Assembly: GCA_002839205.1 (NCBI GenBank)
Contig: PGXP01000054.1
Location: 1-9,767, forward strand
DNA: 9,767 nucleotides
Source: Spirochaetae bacterium HGW-Spirochaetae-9
GTDB taxonomy: Bacteria > Spirochaetota > Spirochaetia > Treponematales > Rectinemataceae
Reading direction: 5' to 3'
Under the pieces are notes generated by a model, which did not search any database, was not told where the DNA came from, and was given only the letters and a program-made list of their open reading frames with translations. A program made the position numbers and the translations under genes. Positions 7,978-9,767 of the stretch are shown piece by piece (position 1 is the stretch's first letter; each line of letters begins with the position of its first letter).

Positions 7978-8649
7978 TTATAATGCCGTCAAGGTAAGCA
8001 ATGAGCGATCGGAGCCCTCGGCGGCGAGGCCCCGAAGCAGTATCTCGAAGGTCTCCCTTATGGCGAGGCTGATTTTCCGCGGGTCTCTCTGGAGTCGGGG
8101 CAGGCGGGTTTCGCTGTCGATGATGGAAGTGGCGATCATGATGATCGTATAGGCGAGGCGTTCGGGGTCGGGTATTTTTTCGAGGGAACCGTCGCTGACA
8201 CCCTTCCTGAGCACCTCCACGATGAGGGCGAGCATCTCTCCCATCGCACTGCCGAAACGCGATCCTCCTTCCTCCGAGCCGAGGGGAAACTGTGGATCGA
8301 TATAATTCTTGATCCCCGTCAACACGATGATGTCCTGTGATTCTCCAAAAAGCTTGAGATAGCTCATCCACAGGGCATGAAGGGACTGGAGGCCTGAAGA
8401 GCCGCCAGGGATGCGCGAGCGGGCGAAGTTGACGAAATCCGAGGCTGCGTTCTCCAGTATCTCCATGAGAATCGCGTCCTTGTTCTCGAAATACAGGTAG
8501 AGGGTGGCCTTGCTCAGTTCGCTGATCTCAGCCAAGGTTTGCATCGTCAGGTAATCGACACCATGCTCGATTATCAGTTTTTTTGCGTTTTCGATGATAA
8601 GGGCGTGACGCTCTTCTTTTTCCCGCAGCTTGCGTTCTTCGATGCCCAT
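7978..8649 (-). CDS. TetR family transcriptional regulator
   Basis: This 223-residue DNA-binding protein is the first gene of the minus-strand export operon. The N-terminal helix-turn-helix is clear: an IIENAKKLIIEHG helix (18-30), then TMQTLAEISELSKATLYLYF (35-54) with the ENKDAIL tail that marks TetR proteins. The rest is a helical ligand-binding and dimerisation domain without a recognisable subfamily signature. The start at 8649 is preceded by AAGGAG (8655-8660). An in-frame ATG at 8688 falls inside the operator and upstream of the predicted transcript start, so it is rejected. TetR members beside RND pumps usually repress both themselves and the pump and release DNA on binding a pump substrate. 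A palindrome in its own promoter supports that here. Confidence 0.93.
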   Translation of the reverse strand: MGIEERKLREKEERHALIIENAKKLIIEHGVDYLTMQTLAEISELSKATLYLYFENKDAILMEILENAASDFVNFARSRIPGGSSGLQSLHALWMSYLKLFGESQDIIVLTGIKNYIDPQFPLGSEEGGSRFGSAMGEMLALIVEVLRKGVSDGSLEKIPDPERLAYTIIMIATSIIDSETRLPRLQRDPRKISLAIRETFEILLRGLAAEGSDRSLLTLTAL

Positions 8650-8675
8650 CGGCTCTCCTTGTATAACCAATAGTA

Positions 8676-8704
8676 ATTTAATGACCATTGGTCATATTCG
8701 TCAA
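8676..8704 (-). promoter_or_regulatory. Promoter of the TetR-exporter operon
   Basis: On the minus strand TTGACG (8704-8699) and TTAAAT (8681-8676) are separated by 17 bp and match the sigma70 boxes at 5/6 and 4/6 positions. Transcription would begin near 8669, giving a leader of about 20 nt with AAGGAG before the start at 8649. The spacer holds the palindrome described separately. This is the only promoter-like signal seen ahead of the four-gene operon. Confidence 0.55.
8681..8695. promoter_or_regulatory. Palindromic operator, probable TetR autorepression site
   Basis: ATGACCATTGGTCAT is a perfect 7-1-7 inverted repeat. It sits inside the spacer of the operon promoter, overlapping the edge of its -10 box. 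A dimer bound here would block RNA polymerase. The size and place are those of classical TetR family operators, and the regulator gene begins 31 bp away, so self-repression is the simplest reading. Confidence 0.7.
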
Positions 8705-8724
8705 GACGGACCAGGATGAGGCCT

Positions 8725-8737
8725 TCATTTAAAATGA
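8725..8737. promoter_or_regulatory. Short AT-rich palindrome of unknown role
   Basis: TCATTTAAAATGA is a 6-1-6 inverted repeat lying between the two divergent promoters. It matches neither the TetR-type palindrome nor the paired 18-bp sites. It could be a third binding site or chance in AT-rich promoter DNA. Confidence 0.2.
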
Positions 8738-8750
8738 GAAAAAGTGCGAT

Positions 8751-8768
8751 GTATCTATTGACAGAAAC
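8751..8768. promoter_or_regulatory. Upstream operator copy (O1) at the trpB2-like promoter
   Basis: GTATCTATTGACAGAAAC is an imperfect palindrome and matches the downstream perfect copy at 15 of 18 positions. The -35 hexamer TTGACA (8758-8763) is embedded at its centre, and two of the three differences (T8759, C8762) are what makes that hexamer match consensus. The two copies are 37 bp apart centre to centre. Confidence 0.6.
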
Positions 8769-8787
8769 ATTGGGACTGTTCTATAAG
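8758..8787 (+). promoter_or_regulatory. Sigma70-type promoter of the trpB2-like gene
   Basis: A consensus -35 box TTGACA (8758-8763) is followed after 18 bp by TATAAG (8782-8787), a 5/6 match to the -10 box. Transcription would start near 8794, inside the perfect palindrome, and give a leader of about 32 nt containing GGAGG at 8816-8820. Confidence 0.7.
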
Positions 8788-8805
8788 GTTTCTATCGATA
8801 GAAAC
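8788..8805. promoter_or_regulatory. Perfect 18-bp palindromic operator (O2) at the transcription start
   Basis: GTTTCTATCGATAGAAAC is a perfect 9+9 inverted repeat directly after the -10 box, covering the predicted start of transcription. A central CG in an AT-rich core is common in LacI-family operators, so a LacI-type repressor is one possibility, but the regulator is not in the window. An RNA starting at 8794 would carry only part of the repeat, so DNA binding is more likely than an RNA hairpin. Confidence 0.65.
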
Positions 8806-8825
8806 GAATCTCCCTGGAGGACGAC

Positions 8826-9767
8826 ATGATGACGAAGATTTGCCTCGACGAGAGCGAGATGCCCAGGCAGTGGTACAACCTGGCCGCCGACCTGCCCACG
8901 CCGCCCCTGCCGCCCCTCGGTGCCGACGGAAAGCCTGTGAGTCCCGAGCAGCTTGCAGCCGTCTTCCCCATGAACCTCATCGAGCAGGAGATGTCTTCGG
9001 AGCGCTGGATCGATATTCCGGAGGAAGTGCTCGCCATCCTGTACCGCTGGCGGCCTTCTCCCCTGCATCGCGCCTATGGTCTTGAGCAGGCGCTGGGAAC
9101 CCCCGCGCGAATATACTACAAGAACGAGAGTGTTTCGCCTGCCGGCAGCCACAAGCCCAATACCGCCGTCGCCCAGGCCTACTACAACAAGGTGGCCGGC
9201 ATAAGGAAGCTCACGACCGAAACGGGAGCCGGGCAGTGGGGATCGGCCCTCTCCTTCGCCTGCGCCCAGTTCGGTCTTGAATGCAAGGTGTACATGGTAC
9301 GATCCAGCTATGAGCAGAAACCCTACAGGAAATTCATGATGCAAACCTGGGGAGGAACCTGCATCCCCAGCCCCAGCGACACCACCGAGGCCGGCAGAAC
9401 TATTCTTCGCAAGAATCCGGCATCGCCCGGAAGTCTCGGCATAGCCATCAGCGAGGCTGTGGAAGCGGCTGTCACGGACAGGTCGGGCGAGACCCGCTAC
9501 GCCCTGGGCTCCGTCCTCAACCACGTGATGCTCCACCAGACCATCATCGGCCTCGAGGCGAAAAAACAACTGGATAAATTCGGCGAAAGGAAAGTTGACG
9601 CGATAATCGCCTGCGCGGGCGGGGGCTCGAATTTCGCCGGGCTCGCCTTCCCCTTCGTCGCCGACAAGATCGCCGGGGCCGAAATCGAGATAATCCCCGT
9701 CGAGCCGACATCATGCCCGAGCCTCACCAAGGGCAGCTACGCCTACGATCTCGGTGACGTGGCGGGG
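8826..9767 (+). CDS. TrpB2-type tryptophan synthase beta subunit, 3' truncated by window
   Basis: This is a PLP enzyme that would join indole and serine to make tryptophan. The first 314 residues are present; the family is usually about 420-460 long, and the reading frame is open to the window end. The PLP-binding lysine is in GSHKPN (Lys110), the catalytic glutamate in ETGAGQWG (Glu132), and the phosphate cradle is CAGGGSN (263-269). The Trp in ETGAGQWG, where TrpB1 has His, and the extended N-terminus with LPTPPLPPL (23-31) point to the TrpB2 branch, which often works without TrpA. GGAGG at 8816-8820 lies 5 nt before ATG 8826; a second ATG at 8829 is also possible. It has its own promoter with two operator-like palindromes, diverging from the tetR operon. 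Whether other trp genes follow is not visible. Confidence 0.93.
   Translation, partial: MMTKICLDESEMPRQWYNLAADLPTPPLPPLGADGKPVSPEQLAAVFPMNLIEQEMSSERWIDIPEEVLAILYRWRPSPLHRAYGLEQALGTPARIYYKNESVSPAGSHKPNTAVAQAYYNKVAGIRKLTTETGAGQWGSALSFACAQFGLECKVYMVRSSYEQKPYRKFMMQTWGGTCIPSPSDTTEAGRTILRKNPASPGSLGIAISEAVEAAVTDRSGETRYALGSVLNHVMLHQTIIGLEAKKQLDKFGERKVDAIIACAGGGSNFAGLAFPFVADKIAGAEIEIIPVEPTSCPSLTKGSYAYDLGDVAG

Noticed and set aside
8650..8688. Longer TetR start at 8688
   Set aside because: It falls in the operator palindrome, upstream of the predicted transcript start, with no ribosome binding site.
8781..9569. 262-codon minus-strand open frame opposite the trpB2-like gene
   Set aside because: It is antisense to conserved PLP-enzyme motifs and its translation shows no recognisable domain.

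Overview
The window comes from a gene-dense bacterial genome of fairly high GC. Most genes have strong GGAGG-type ribosome binding sites. It encodes a signal-peptide-bearing outer-membrane beta-barrel and a LolA-like periplasmic protein, so the cell is diderm. The gene mix (CUT1 sugar transporter without a local ATPase gene, RND/MMPL plus LolA-like plus barrel, TrpB2-type enzyme) would suit a free-living or gut spirochaete of the Treponema/Spirochaeta type. That assignment is an inference from gene content and is not proven here.

Layout. (1) Positions 1-2030, plus strand: the 3' part of a sugar ABC transporter operon, namely the end of a solute-binding protein, a GC-rich intercistronic hairpin, a MalF-type permease that is frameshifted near 977, and an intact MalG-type permease. 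(2) Positions 2127-3191, plus strand: a diacylglycerol/sphingosine-kinase-fold lipid kinase with no Shine-Dalgarno and a possible leaderless promoter. (3) Positions 3188-8649, minus strand: a compact four-gene operon, read right to left as a TetR regulator, an 893-residue RND/MMPL exporter, a LolA-like lipoprotein-sorting protein and an outer-membrane barrel. The genes are separated by 10 nt, a 4-nt overlap and 11 nt. The operon ends tail to tail with the lipid kinase, and the stop codons overlap. (4) Positions 8650-8825: a divergent control region with a TetR-type palindrome in the spacer of the operon promoter and a separate pair of near-identical 18-bp palindromes bracketing the promoter of the next gene. 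(5) Positions 8826-9767, plus strand: the first 314 codons of a TrpB2-type tryptophan synthase beta subunit, cut by the window edge.

How the genes work together. The minus-strand operon holds one predicted component for each envelope compartment: inner-membrane pump, periplasmic carrier and outer-membrane barrel. It also carries its own repressor, which probably senses a lipophilic ligand. The best reading is a self-regulated route moving a hydrophobic molecule or lipid to the outer membrane. The substrate is unknown. The most striking regulatory signal is the duplicated palindrome at the trpB2-like promoter, which indicates a dedicated repressor not encoded in the window.
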